This document shows, piece after piece, positions 36,450 through 46,696 of a DNA stretch of 64,000 nucleotides. The DNA is from Botryosphaeria dothidea (lineage: Eukaryota > Ascomycota > Dothideomycetes > Botryosphaeriales > Botryosphaeriaceae). The stretch covers positions 2,294,001 through 2,358,000 of the forward strand of contig WWBZ02000040.1 of assembly GCA_011503125.2 (NCBI GenBank), given 5' to 3'. The translations under genes and the position numbers were made by a program. Numbering within the stretch: the stretch's first letter is position 1; each line of letters opens with the position of its first letter. Under the pieces are notes generated by a model, which saw only the letters and a list, made by a program, of their open reading frames with translations, was not told where the DNA came from and did not search any database.

Positions 36450-37385
36450 GTTATTCATACACAACTTTCTGTTTCTAGTTTTTTTTTTTTTACATCGCCA
36501 GAATATGTGTGGAATAGTTTTTCTAAGAGCCTGTAGTCAATGGCCGACATTGCATGCTTTTCCTTTTGCCCTCCAGAAGTTTTTTTTTTTCGTTCAAAGA
36601 AGCCGCCGTACTTAAATTCAACCATTCAAGACAAAAATTCTCGAGTTTTCTTCATTGCAAACCACCGCCAGATTTGTCGGTATGGTCGAAAAAGGCCCTT
36701 GAAAAGAATCACAACACGCTGATTGGAAATCTAGTCCTTGTGATTAGATGGCCGGATATTGACGGTCCTGTCGCAATTTAAGCCTCGTATAGGAAGGTTT
36801 CACGTCCATGCATAATTACACAGAGGGGCATCGTAGCCGACGGTTGGCGCCAAATGTAATTTTACCACAGAAGGTCAGATTATTGTAAGCATTATGGAGA
36901 GTGGAAGCATTCGTTGCGGACGCAGGTGTATTGAATTTCTAGGAACAGATCCATCCGGACGAATGCTTCCACTCCCTACGAGGTCATGCTTTCTAGAGGC
37001 CGCCGCCGCTAACAATCGGCTGTAATACCCCCCCTGTATTCAGGTGGTTCCACGTTCGGAACGGGGGGCAAAGATCATTAGATACAATGGTATGGCCCCC
37101 AAACCAGGCGTCAACTCCAACCCCGGCGCAGTTCACCAAGGCTGTGGGGCTTCTATAATCTCTCCTGAAACACACACATCTAGGGTACGATATGTCTATC
37201 TCAGAAGTGAAGATCAATACCCTGACCTTTCTGCGAACTCTTCCTTCATCCGCTAACTGAATACTGTCGGGGACGAGGCTGCCGGTGCGTGGGGCCAAGT
37301 TGGCAGCATTTCAGCCTTACGTCTATTTCCTCGCTTTGCTACCAAACCATGAGAATTCCATAGGAGCGGGATGAAATAGAATACC
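36450..37385. other. Intergenic region with T-runs and a hairpin
   Basis: About 940 bp. Two T-runs (about 36479-36492 and 36581-36590) follow the PAN-like gene. The second copy of the hairpin element is at 36892-36978. No gene was recognised. Confidence 0.5.
36892..36978. repeat. Hairpin element, copy B
   Basis: The left arm ends GAGTGGAAGCATTCGT (36899-36914) and the right arm starts ACGAATGCTTCCACTC (36959-36974). They are perfect 16-base complements around a 44-base loop. The outer flanks TATGGAGAG (left) and ATCCGG (right) are shared with copy A at 8911-8995. It could be a remnant of a small inverted-repeat (MITE-like) element or a structured transcript. Confidence 0.55.
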
Positions 37386-39600
37386 ATGGACTCCACAAAG
37401 TTCAATGTGGCAAAGGAGGATGCCGCCAACAAGTCTACCGTCAACTCACCCATAGAGAATCACGAGAAAACGTTCGGACTCCACGGAATTCCTGGAAATT
37501 CAACAAACACCAGATCTGTCAACTTTGGAAGAGGGTCATCTTTCCTGGGGAGGATGTCTCTGTTCAAGTACTGTCTTTTGCGGCGGACCCCGAGCAGTTC
37601 GATGAAAAAGTTGCCACCTTGGAATTTTCCAAATCACCGTCATTGATGCCTCATACAGGTGGAACCGAATGGCAAATAGAAGATGATTATATTGGCACGT
37701 CACTAATTTTGGATACCCACTTCAACGGGTTCACCTGTTTGCATTCTCCCAATGCTTCCAAGTGGACAATGGAGTAAATGGAACCAAGCTTTGTTGATTT
37801 CTCCACTAATAATGAATCCAAGTATCATCGCTATGTCAGGTCTCAATGGTCATCTATTTGGTTCTTCTAAGAAACGAGGCGGGCGATTCATGCGGCTTCG
37901 AGATGCTCTGCCGATGGACCTTCCCAAAGCTCGGATACTCATATATGGATATGATACTTCACTCATCAGCAGCGAATCTTTCCAAACCATCCCAGATCTC
38001 GGAGTGCGGTTGAGAAACGCCATAAGTGTTGTACGAGAGAATGTCCACAAGCCTCTAGTGCTACTCGTGAACAGCCTCGGGGGTATTGTGATGAAAGAGA
38101 TCAGTTACACTTCAGTCACAAGGTGTACCTTGCTAAGACATATATAGGCCATTCTCGAGATGAATAAGTTCAACAACCCTCAGGATCGGGTGCTCCTTTC
38201 CTCTTTATGCGCTTTGCTTTTCTTCGGAGTTCCAAATCAAGGGATGGATACTGCCACCCTTGTTCCGATGGTTGAGAATATACCAAATAGAAGATTTCTG
38301 GAATCTCTTCGTCTCCACTCAGAGTTCTTGAGGCTGCAAGCGGATGAGTTCTCCAAGGCTATTGAGGACAGTCTACGGGATTGTCAGATACTCAGTTTCT
38401 ACGAAACAGAGAAATCGCCCACAGCAAGCTGGAATGAAGTATGCTCATCTAATACCGTTAAGAGTCATCACCACTAACAAAATCCCATTAGGCGAAAGGA
38501 AAGTGGCAAGTGACGGGATATCCGGCGATTCTCGTAGATCCTCGTTCTGCGACACATGGACGACTTCGGGAGCAAGGCACCCACTACGTGGACTTGATCA
38601 ACCGTGCTCACAGCGAGCTCGTGAAATTCAATATCAGGCAGGATGAGGTATACAAAGCTGTTCGTTCGAGGTTCAAGAGCCTCTTGCAAAGAGATACAGC
38701 ACAATGTCAGCATAAGTGCCTGGAGGAATTCGAGTTTCGAGAACATAAGATTAACTCTGTCAAGCGTTACCTACGTTGTTAGAAAATGAAAGACGTAAGC
38801 CATATAGAATCTAGATTTGTCTAATGACATGCTTACCTTCGCTGTAGTTTTCCACCAGTCAATCTCGTTTCCTGAGCAGAACTACCGCGAATCTGCCATC
38901 GATTATACCAAAGGGACTTGCAAATGGCTCCTTGAGCATTCCACGTTCAAAACCTGGCTTAGGGAATGTCAGTCCCTGCTCTGGGTCAAAGAGAAACCAG
39001 GAGCAGGGAAATCAACCCTTATGAAATATGCCGTGGACAACTGCAGTATCATGCTGCCTGGCTCCGTGATAGTATCATTCTTCTTTGATGCACACGGAGT
39101 CAGTCTTCAAAACACAGCTCTCGGAATGTACAGAAGCATCATACATGAGCTGTTTCTTTACTTTCATGCGGAATTCACAAGCTTGGTGAAGAAATTCGAG
39201 CGACAGAAAAACCACAAGTGAGAAGTAGGTAAAGGCTGGCAATGGACAGAAAAAAAGCTTCAAGACTGTTCCATGAATGCTCTCACAAACACCTCCCTGA
39301 AGAGACATATCGTTCTACCCGTTGACGCCTTGGATGAGTCTGGAGTGGAATGCGCCATCAACCTTGTTAACACCTTTACCGAAGACCTACGGGAGAGTTT
39401 AAGATTTGTTTCGCTTGGGCTGCTGTCGGGGACAAACAAGAACTGGGCTTACTATTTGATGGAGGCGCCAGGATTGACTCACAGAATCGTTTCTGCTGGA
39501 CACCAACCGTCGATGCAGCAGCTCGGCAGTGCACGTCCATTGTCAGCCACCTTTTGGATGTTGAAGTGCAACAAAAAGCAAGATTAACACTGCTCGCCAC
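37386..39600 (+). pseudogene. Decayed NLR-like gene (SesB-type hydrolase plus NACHT)
   Basis: Blocks of one protein occur in order. An N-terminal block (LHGIPGNSTN, then VATLEFSKSPS, LILDTHFNGFTCLHSPNAS) leads into an alpha/beta-hydrolase module (AMSGLNGHLFGS, ARILIYGYDTSLISSESFQ, NSLGGIVMKE, LFFGVPNQGMD), then THGRLREQGTHYVDLINRAH, then a NACHT P-loop (WVKEKPGAGKSTLMKYA) and Walker-B-like VDALDESG. Two introns still look usable: 37774-37822 and 38439-38491. The gene is broken by a frame change near 37520, a TAG at 38145, a TAG at 38780 with a frame change after it, and a TGA at 39219 inside the NACHT domain. The frame decays after 39410, and no ankyrin, WD or TPR repeats follow. In fungi these proteins act in non-self recognition and regulated cell death. 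The GHSLGG nucleophile motif has also changed (VNSLGG). Clearly a relic. Confidence 0.75.
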
Positions 39601-40204
39601 CCTACCTAGTTCAATGTCATTCGATCACGTCGATGGTTGAGGCTTTGTCAGCAACGGAGGAATTTGATGAGAAAGACATATGGAACGCAGATGACGAAGT
39701 TGAGCGTTTGGGACGGCGCTGCTCAGAAAGTGGAAAATTGGAAAACGGCGGGACCAGAAGCAGACCGCATCGACTGGAGCGTTGGAGACTGTCGCTTAGC
39801 TATGGAGCAAGAGACAGAAGGGGCGTCAAAGAAGAACATTCGAGGGAAGCAGAGTCCGATTTGGATTGATTTTAGTTCTGAACAGTCCTCTGCAGCTCCA
39901 GTAGAATAGGAAGATTCAGCATCCTGGACAGCGACGTCATAGCCTCGGCTAAGGCTACACCGAAGGGCTTTTCGAGTTCTGTCCTTCCTCCACGCTGATC
40001 TCCGCTACTCCACTCGCCGGGTTACATTCTCACCGTCCAACTGCACCCCGCGATGATCTGCGCCCGCCCTCGGGATGCGGGGAAGTGACTATGTGCCTGA
40101 CTCGTTGGGCCATCACTCCGCATACATCATGGCCGTTCCACCACCGGAGCTCCCAGCAGAGATGATGCAGTCTTTTCTCCCGGTTGTGTACAAAATTGCG
40201 CAAG
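39601..40204. other. Intergenic region between NLR relic and fucosidase
   Basis: About 600 bp. A frame at 39637-39909 may be the eroded end of the NLR gene, but I cannot support it. The right part is the promoter of the fucosidase gene, with no TATA box recognised. Confidence 0.4.
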
Positions 40205-42695
40205 ATGCACTCTAAGCTCATTGCATTGATCCAATGGCTTCTGCTGGTGCCCTCGTCTTCCGCCGAGACGTTGTTCATGCCGCAGAATGCTTTTCAGCCG
40301 CTCCAAGGCCAACCGCTCTCTTTTCCTGTCGATCTCGATCCTCTGTTCAACAATCGTGGCTTTGGCCTGTCTCCCAATGAATCGGACTTTGATGGAATGG
40401 GCGGTAAGTTTCCGCAAACAAGTCAGTTGGAATACAGCTCTCATCTGCGACAGGCGCCTTTCCGGCTGACTCGATCCCGCCCTCCAGCTTTGTTTATTCG
40501 GGATTCAACTACCAATTCCCCGAGTACCGTCAAACTGGCAACGACAATGTCATCGCGACTGGACAGACGCTCTCGGTGCCGCGTGGAAAATACATCAGCG
40601 TTGCAATGCTCGCCGCCAGCGAAACCGGCCTGGCCTCAAGCACCATCAACGCCACCTACGCAGACGAAAGTCAGACCTCTGACGCCATTCTGGTGCCTGC
40701 ATGGTGGAACTGGCCATACCCAGCAGGCGGAGACATCGTGCTGCCGTACCGCCTGACCAACGAGACGGTGGATTACAACCGCTCCAATATTTTCCAGGCT
40801 GTCGGCTGGCTTGACTCCAGCAAAGAACTCACTTCTTTGACGCTGCCCAACGTCATCGGAGGCTCCAGTACCTCGCCTGGAGGAGCTGCGGTAGAGGCGA
40901 GACTCCATATCTTTGCATTGTCACTTCTGCCAGTGGCAAACAGTCCGCCGCAGGGCCCTCAACTGGAGGTTCTGTACGCGAGGTCAACCCAGAAGTGGTT
41001 TGAGGGCACGAACAAGACCCAGATCTTCGAAGCCACAATCAACAACGTCGGCACGGAGTTCGTATTGAAGAATCACTCCGTGTCTGTCTGGGTGGATTCT
41101 CCAGGTGTCCGGACAGTGCAAAATGCCACGGTAAAGAGACTGGGAAGCGGAGACCAGGTTGTGGTTGAAGTGGGAGTTGTCAACGAAGATGGTGTCCAGC
41201 CAGGGTCTGTTGGAAACGCCACAGTCCACATTGCCGGAGAGGGTATTCCGGAGGCTCGATACACGTTTAACGCCACCTTTGGAATTGCAGAGTACGAGGC
41301 CACCTACGACTCGGTGTATTCGCATGAATCTCCGAGCTGGTTCAACGATGCGAAATTCGGCATCTTCATCCACTGGGGCATCTATTCCGTTCCCGGCTGG
41401 GGGAATTCTGGCGACAACGAAAGTTATGCAGAATGGTACTGGTGGGACCAGAACCAAGGCCCCGGCACGTCCGTCGGCACCTGGGAATACCATCTCGACA
41501 CCTACGGGCCGGCCGTGGTGTACGACGACTTCATCCAAAACTTCACCGCCAGCGCATTCGACCCCAAGGCGTGGGTAGACCTCTTCGCAGACGCGGGCGC
41601 GCAATATTTCGTCCAAGTCTCCAAGCACCACGACGGTACGTCCAGACACCACCCAACCCAACCCCTCTGCTAACAAACAACCCAGGCTACGCAATCTTCG
41701 ACCTCCCCGCCAACGTGTCCCAGCGCACCTCGGTCGCCCTGCCGCCCCACCGCAACCTCCTCCAAGAGCTCTTCGACGCGGCCCAGACGCACCAGCCGCA
41801 CCTCCACCGCGCCGTCTACTACTCGCTCCCCGAATGGTTCCACCCGGACTACGCGCGCTACGGCTTCGGCGACTGGCCCGGCGGCAACGCCACGAACCCG
41901 TACACCAACGCCCCGCTCCCCTACGCGGGCTACGTGCCGGTGTCCGACTACATCGCCGACGTCGTCGTGCCCGAGATGGACGCCCTCGCCGCCATGGGCG
42001 CCGAGGTCATGTGGTGCGACATCGGCGGGCCGAACGTGACGGCCGCGTGGGCGGCGGCGTGGTTCAACGCCGCGGCGGCGGCGGGCCGGCAGGTGGCCAT
42101 GAACGCGCGCTGCGGCCTGCCCGGCGACTTCGACACGCCCGAGTACGCGCGCTACGCGGGCGTGCAGGCGCGCAAGTGGGAGAGCAACCTCGGCATGGAT
42201 CCGTACAGCTACGGCTTCAACCGCGCGACGCCGGCCGCGGCGTACCTGAACGCGTCGGCGATCGTGGCGAGCCTGGTGGACATCGTCAGCAAGAATGGGA
42301 ATTTCCTGCTCGATGTCGGCCCGATGGAGAACGGGACGATTGTGGAGGTGTGCCAGAGGAATTTGAGGGAGGCGGGGGCGTGGATCGAGGGGCATGGCGA
42401 GGCGGTGTTTGGGACCAGGTTTTGGAGCGTTACGCCGCAGGAGGGGGAGGGCGTGAGGTTCACGACCACGGGGGATGCGTTTTACGTGTTGGTGTTGGAG
42501 AGGCCGGAGGGGGAGCTTGTGCTCGAGAGTCCGGTGCCGTGGGTGGAGGGGGATGAGGTTACGGTTGTTGGAGGGAGTATGAATGGGACTGTTGTGCCGA
42601 GTCGACAGGGAGGTGGTGGGGGAGTTGTTTTGGAGGTCTCGGATGAGGTTGCGGATGCCGATGAGTTTGTCTGGGTGTTTAGGATCACTTACTGA
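40205..42695 (+). CDS. Secreted alpha-L-fucosidase (GH29)
   Basis: Three exons (40205-40403, 40454-41635, 41686-42695) give about 796 residues. Both introns are 50 nt. A signal peptide is present (LIALIQWLLLVPSSSA). Residues 25-370 form a beta-rich N-terminal region. The GH29 barrel begins at WFNDAKFGIFIHWGIYSVPGWG and continues with EWYWW, SKHHDGYAIF and the nucleophile region VMWCDIGGPN, where the Asp is the expected catalytic nucleophile. A beta-sandwich tail closes the protein. Many N-x-S/T sites fit secretion. The enzyme releases alpha-L-fucose from plant xyloglucan or glycans outside the cell. The domain order and length match fungal GH29 enzymes with an N-terminal extension. A second secreted glycosidase follows on the same strand, 572 bp downstream. 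Confidence 0.93.
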
Positions 42696-43267
42696 CGAGA
42701 ATGATTCAATCAGTGGTGTATGTCCTGTTCAGTTGCAGACGTTCTGTCCAGGATTGAGTAAAGTATCTTTTTCAATGATGGCTTAGCGATGATAGTTAGT
42801 GAAGGAGGAAGCTGGACTCAGCCGCCGGGTAGTCTCGCGGTGTGATGAGATGCTCGCGCCATGTCGTGTCATGGTAGCACCAACCAATTCCGTACATATC
42901 TCCACGATATCGGGCTCTGAGGTTCTCTATAAGATTAGCGAGTCATCATCACAGGCTCAATCGGGTGCCCGTGGCCGCGACCGGGAAAAATGCAAAGGCC
43001 CGAGCTCCCCGATCTTATCTTCCCCACTTTCCGCCCAGCTATCTCGTGCGTACGTACGCTTCTGGAAACCCAAGACCGAGTGAACAATTGCCCGTTGCTA
43101 CTCTACTGCGTAGCATCGCTTAATCTGCCACTCCGCGATGTCACGGGAGCAGGCCATGGTAACATCACGGGCCCGGGCATTTGAGCCTCCAACTCCGCCT
43201 TTATGAGCACCCCATCAGTCCCGTTCGTGCATTCCCAGACTGGTCTCCGTGCTCTGGGTTCCCCACC
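42696..43267. other. Intergenic spacer between two glycosidase genes
   Basis: A 572-bp spacer holding the 3' end of the fucosidase and the promoter of the next gene. No other feature was recognised. Confidence 0.5.
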
Positions 43268-45047
43268 ATGTTTGCAGCATCCACACTGCTAGCCATACTC
43301 GCCGGCTCGACGTTGAGTCAGGCGCAGTTCAACAACCCGCCAGGGGTAGATATCTGGTGCGGCAAAGCATATCGCGCGACGTGAGTTAACCCAAGCTTCT
43401 CACCCCATGTCATCGTACGCTAAAGTTGAAGTTACAAGTAATGCTTCCTTCAACCCGGGCGGCTGGTTCGAGGAGCCTGAAAAGTCCAGCGTCCCGTTGC
43501 TGAATTTCAAGGTCAAGCCGCGAATGAATCTCTACCTTGACGGAGAAGAGACCGGGAGTTTCCTTGTAGATGCTTCCATTTCGGATCTGGTCGGCCAGCC
43601 ATTCCCGCCAGCCAACGCCTCGTCCTCCGCGGGCGAAGGAAGCCATCTCTTTGTCGATATCCTGCTGGATGGCAACTCGTCGGCGCTGGCATCCAAAGCC
43701 AGCGTCACCATCGGCGACAGCGCCGAGATATCCTTCGACATCTCCGCATTCGCTGCCCGTCTTGAGCCGTACAACGTCACCGCAATAGCCACTCTGGGCC
43801 AGGACAACAGCACCACCTTCACCGCCAGCACCCAGTTCTCCAAGCTCCCCCTCCGCACCGACAACGGAACGGTCACCCGCCTCGACAACCTCTACGGCGG
43901 CCTCTCCGTCCGCAAAGCCGCCTCCACCGCCTGGGACCCCGTCTTCCCCTACACCTACTACGTGCAATGGTCGCTCTACTGGTACGCCAACCTGTCCACG
44001 CTCGACGACTTCTCCGCCATGGGCTACAACCTCATCCACATCGTGCCCACCGGCGACCTGGGCGAGGATCCCTTCCCGTGGGACGCCTTCCAGCCCTACC
44101 TCGACCGCGCCGCCGAACTGGGCCTGTACTTCCAGTACGACGTGCGCTGGGAGCCGACCAACCTCACCGCCGCGACCGAGCACGTCGCCCGCCTCGCCTC
44201 GCACCCCGCCATCCTGCTCTGGTACACCGGCGACGAGCCCGACGGCAAGTCCAACCCGACCAACTCCACCCGCCTCGCCTACGACGCCATCCGCGCCCTC
44301 GACCCTTACCACCCCGTCTCGCTCGCGCTCAACTGCCACGACTTCCACTACGCCGCCTACGCCGCCGGCGCCGACATCGTCCTCTCCGACGTCTACCCCG
44401 TCAGCACCAACACCAGCTGGTCCACCGTCTACGAGACGCCGTGCAACGCCACCTACGGCTGCTGCGGCTGCGACGGCTGCAGCGGCGCGTTCGAGGACAT
44501 CAGCGACCGCCTCGACGCGTTCCGGCACCGCGACGACGTGCTCGGCTGGACCAAGACGCACTGGGGCGCGCCGCAGGCGTTCGGCAACGAGACGTTTTGG
44601 ACGCGGTATCCGACGGCAGACGAAGAGGTGGTCATGGATTTGCTGAGCGTCAACCATGGCGCCAAGGGGCTGGTGATGTGGAATTTCCCCGTTACGCAGG
44701 AGATTCTGGGGGCGACGAATGCACTGGCGGGCGTGCTGACGGGGGAGAAGGTCGGCGGGTATTTGATTGGGGCGCCGTTGACGAGGGGGTTGGAGGTGAG
44801 TGGGGCAGAGAGGGTGGATGCGGCGGCGTGGGTGAAGGAGGAGAGCGTGTTGGTGAGCGTTGTGAATTTGGAGTACGCGGATGTCGCGGGGGGCGTTACG
44901 GTGCGCTTGCCGGAAGGGGTGGAGGCTGAGAGCGTGGAAGAGAGCTTTTGGGGAGAGGCGGAGTGGAGTGTCGATGGGGATACGATCTCGGTGGGGAGCC
45001 TTGCGGGCTTGGAGGTTTCGTTGGTGGAGCTGAAGCGGTCTTCTTGA
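43268..45047 (+). CDS. Secreted glycoside hydrolase-like protein (clan GH-A fold likely)
   Basis: Two exons (43268-43380 and 43439-45047) give about 573 residues. The intron is 58 nt with a GTGAGT donor. A signal peptide (LLAILAGSTLSQA) is followed by IWCGKAYRATNASFNPGGWF, a start seen in uncharacterised fungal glycosidase-like proteins. After a beta-rich N-terminal region, a TIM-barrel-like part contains WSLYWYANLSTLDDFSAMGYN, and ILLWYTGDEPDG, where the Glu of DEP sits where clan GH-A enzymes carry the NEP acid/base. A cysteine cluster (CCGCDGCSG) and a small beta domain follow. The nucleophile is not certain (a candidate lies around VMWNFP). The substrate is unknown. Placement next to GH29 fucosidase suggests plant glycan breakdown. 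A strand-opposite 569-codon frame is only its GC-rich shadow. Confidence 0.8.
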
Positions 45048-45147
45048 TGAAAATGGGGCTGGTTGGAGCAGACGTAAAGTACCGAATGCGACATGGCCGA
45101 TAGGAATGTTACACCCCAATTTCTTGCTGTGGATTGAGCGTTATTAT

Positions 45148-46055
45148 TTAGGGATGGCCGTTTGGTGGGTTGAATAAAGACTCGTAATCAGCTGGAACGA
45201 TGCCAGCAGGTAGCCCAAGACGCTCCATAAACTCAGGTGGGTTCGCAGACCTGCAGGTAGATGTGAGCAATCCGCAGCACTGATTTAAGAGAGTAAATGG
45301 TTGAATCTCACCAGTCGATAGGGTCTAGCAGTGTAAGAGAATTAAAAAGAGTATCATCGTTGTTTTCCCTCGGCGGAGAAGAAGCGTAGAACTGTTGTAC
45401 CGCTGTACTTCCTTCTGCTTGTGGAGCCGATTGTGGAGTGAGTGCTGACATACTGCGTCCATAAGGCGGTACATTCATAGCGTCACGGCTCAAAGCTATC
45501 CTTTTACGTGAAGGGTGGCCTGCCAGGCCATTTTCCGATGACCGGCCTCGGTGCCATGTCTTATGAAGCACGGCCTTCAAATTTTCAGAAAAGCTTCCGT
45601 AGTATGCGAGCTCATCATTCAGAGATGTGCATCGGGCTGACGATGATGCACCAAATGATGACACGTGAAGTTCAAAAATGGCGGGTGTGTGGTACGCTCC
45701 GAATTCTTGTAATTGTGACCCAGCAAAGCCAAGGGTTTTGCTGAGTTTGGACGTTGTATCCGGGGCTTGTATGGTGGTATCTGAAATTGCTACAGTTCTG
45801 TTCTTCAGTAAGACGGAGATGCTAGCAAATGCAATGCACAGATTGAGTAATTGTGGTGACACTGCGACATCACCCCTACGTTTTCCGTCAAGTGGGTCCC
45901 GGCAATGTCGAGGTAGCTGTTCTCTCCAGCGGTCAAGATCCCATGTGGCACTGACAAGAATGCGTCGAGATGTCTGACCATGTGGCTGTGAAATGATGTC
46001 GTTTAGGACGGCGACCAACCCACAGAGATGGTTGAAAATGCTCAAAGTCAGGGAC
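45148..46055 (-). pseudogene. 3' fragment of a fungal transcription factor, fused to a truncated dehydrogenase
   Basis: From about 46055 downward the frame reads IFNHLCGLVAVLNDII, then LDRWREQLPRH, LLNLCIAFASISVLL and YHTPAIFELHVSSF. This resembles the helical middle and C-terminal regions of fungal Zn2Cys6 regulators. A usable intron (45311-45252, GTGAG donor, CTGCAG acceptor) leads to a last exon ending PADYESLFNPPNGHP at 45148. No DNA-binding N-terminus exists: upstream of about 46055 the sequence belongs to a shikimate-dehydrogenase-like protein in another frame. The most likely history is a deletion that removed the 3' half of one gene and the 5' half of its co-directional neighbour. The family call is tentative, since only weakly conserved regions are left. 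Confidence 0.55.
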
Positions 46056-46670
46056 CGTGCCCACAATGTAGCAAGGCGTGTCGAGAGCTTTCGCCTGACC
46101 CACGCTGGCGACATGCACGACGGCCGGCACGGGCGAAAGCCGCCGGCAGTCGCGGACCAGCTCCTCCACCTCCGCCTCATCCCGGTTGAGCACGTAAATG
46201 GCGGTGCACGCCAGATGGGCGCTCAAGGCGTACACGGCGGCGCGGCTGGCACCGCCGGCGCCGACGACGAGTGCGGGCGCGTCGGCGCGCGCTGCCTTCT
46301 CGCCCTGCTCGAGCAGGCATCCCTTGATGCCGAGCCAGTCCGTGTTCGTTCCGCGCAAGCGCTCGGGGTGCTCTTTGTCGCGGTACACGTTGTTGCAGGC
46401 GCCGATGGTCGATGCCAGCGGGTCCGTTCCGTCGAGCCGTTGCATGATCGTCTGCTTGTATGGCATCGTCACCACAAGGCCCGCAGTCGACGGATTGCGG
46501 CCTAGGGCAATCGCCTCTTCGATGGTTGCGCACTCGGTGCTGTGGAATGTCCAAGGAAGTCCAAGTGATTTGGCGATGAAGTTGTGCATTGGCGGGGCAA
46601 TGGAATGCGTCACGCCGATGCCGACCAGATGAAGCGAAATGATACGTGCGGTGGTTAAAGTTATAGCCAT
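46050..46670 (-). pseudogene. Truncated shikimate/quinate dehydrogenase-like gene
   Basis: Starting at ATG 46670, about 205 residues are typical of the AroE-like family. They include the substrate region GIGVTHSIAPPMHN, the catalytic Lys in VTMPYKQ, the Asp in NTDWLGIKG, and the nucleotide loop VVGAGGASRAAVYAL. At YIVGTVPDFEHFQP the family similarity stops near 46050. The remaining frame to 45933 is unrelated because it reads the transcription-factor fragment out of frame. Full-length proteins have about 80-100 more residues, including the C-terminal substrate-binding helix. Key residues of the first two thirds are intact, so the loss looks recent. In an intact form it would interconvert shikimate or quinate and their dehydro forms with NAD(P)H. 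It starts only 26 bp after the end of the methyltransferase frame on the same strand. Confidence 0.75.
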
Positions 46671-46696
46671 CAAACAAACGACAACCAAACCACTTC

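Noticed and set aside
43410..45119. 569-codon minus-strand frame opposite the glycosidase
   Set aside because: Opposite-strand shadow of a GC-rich gene; Arg/Val/Gly-rich without motifs.
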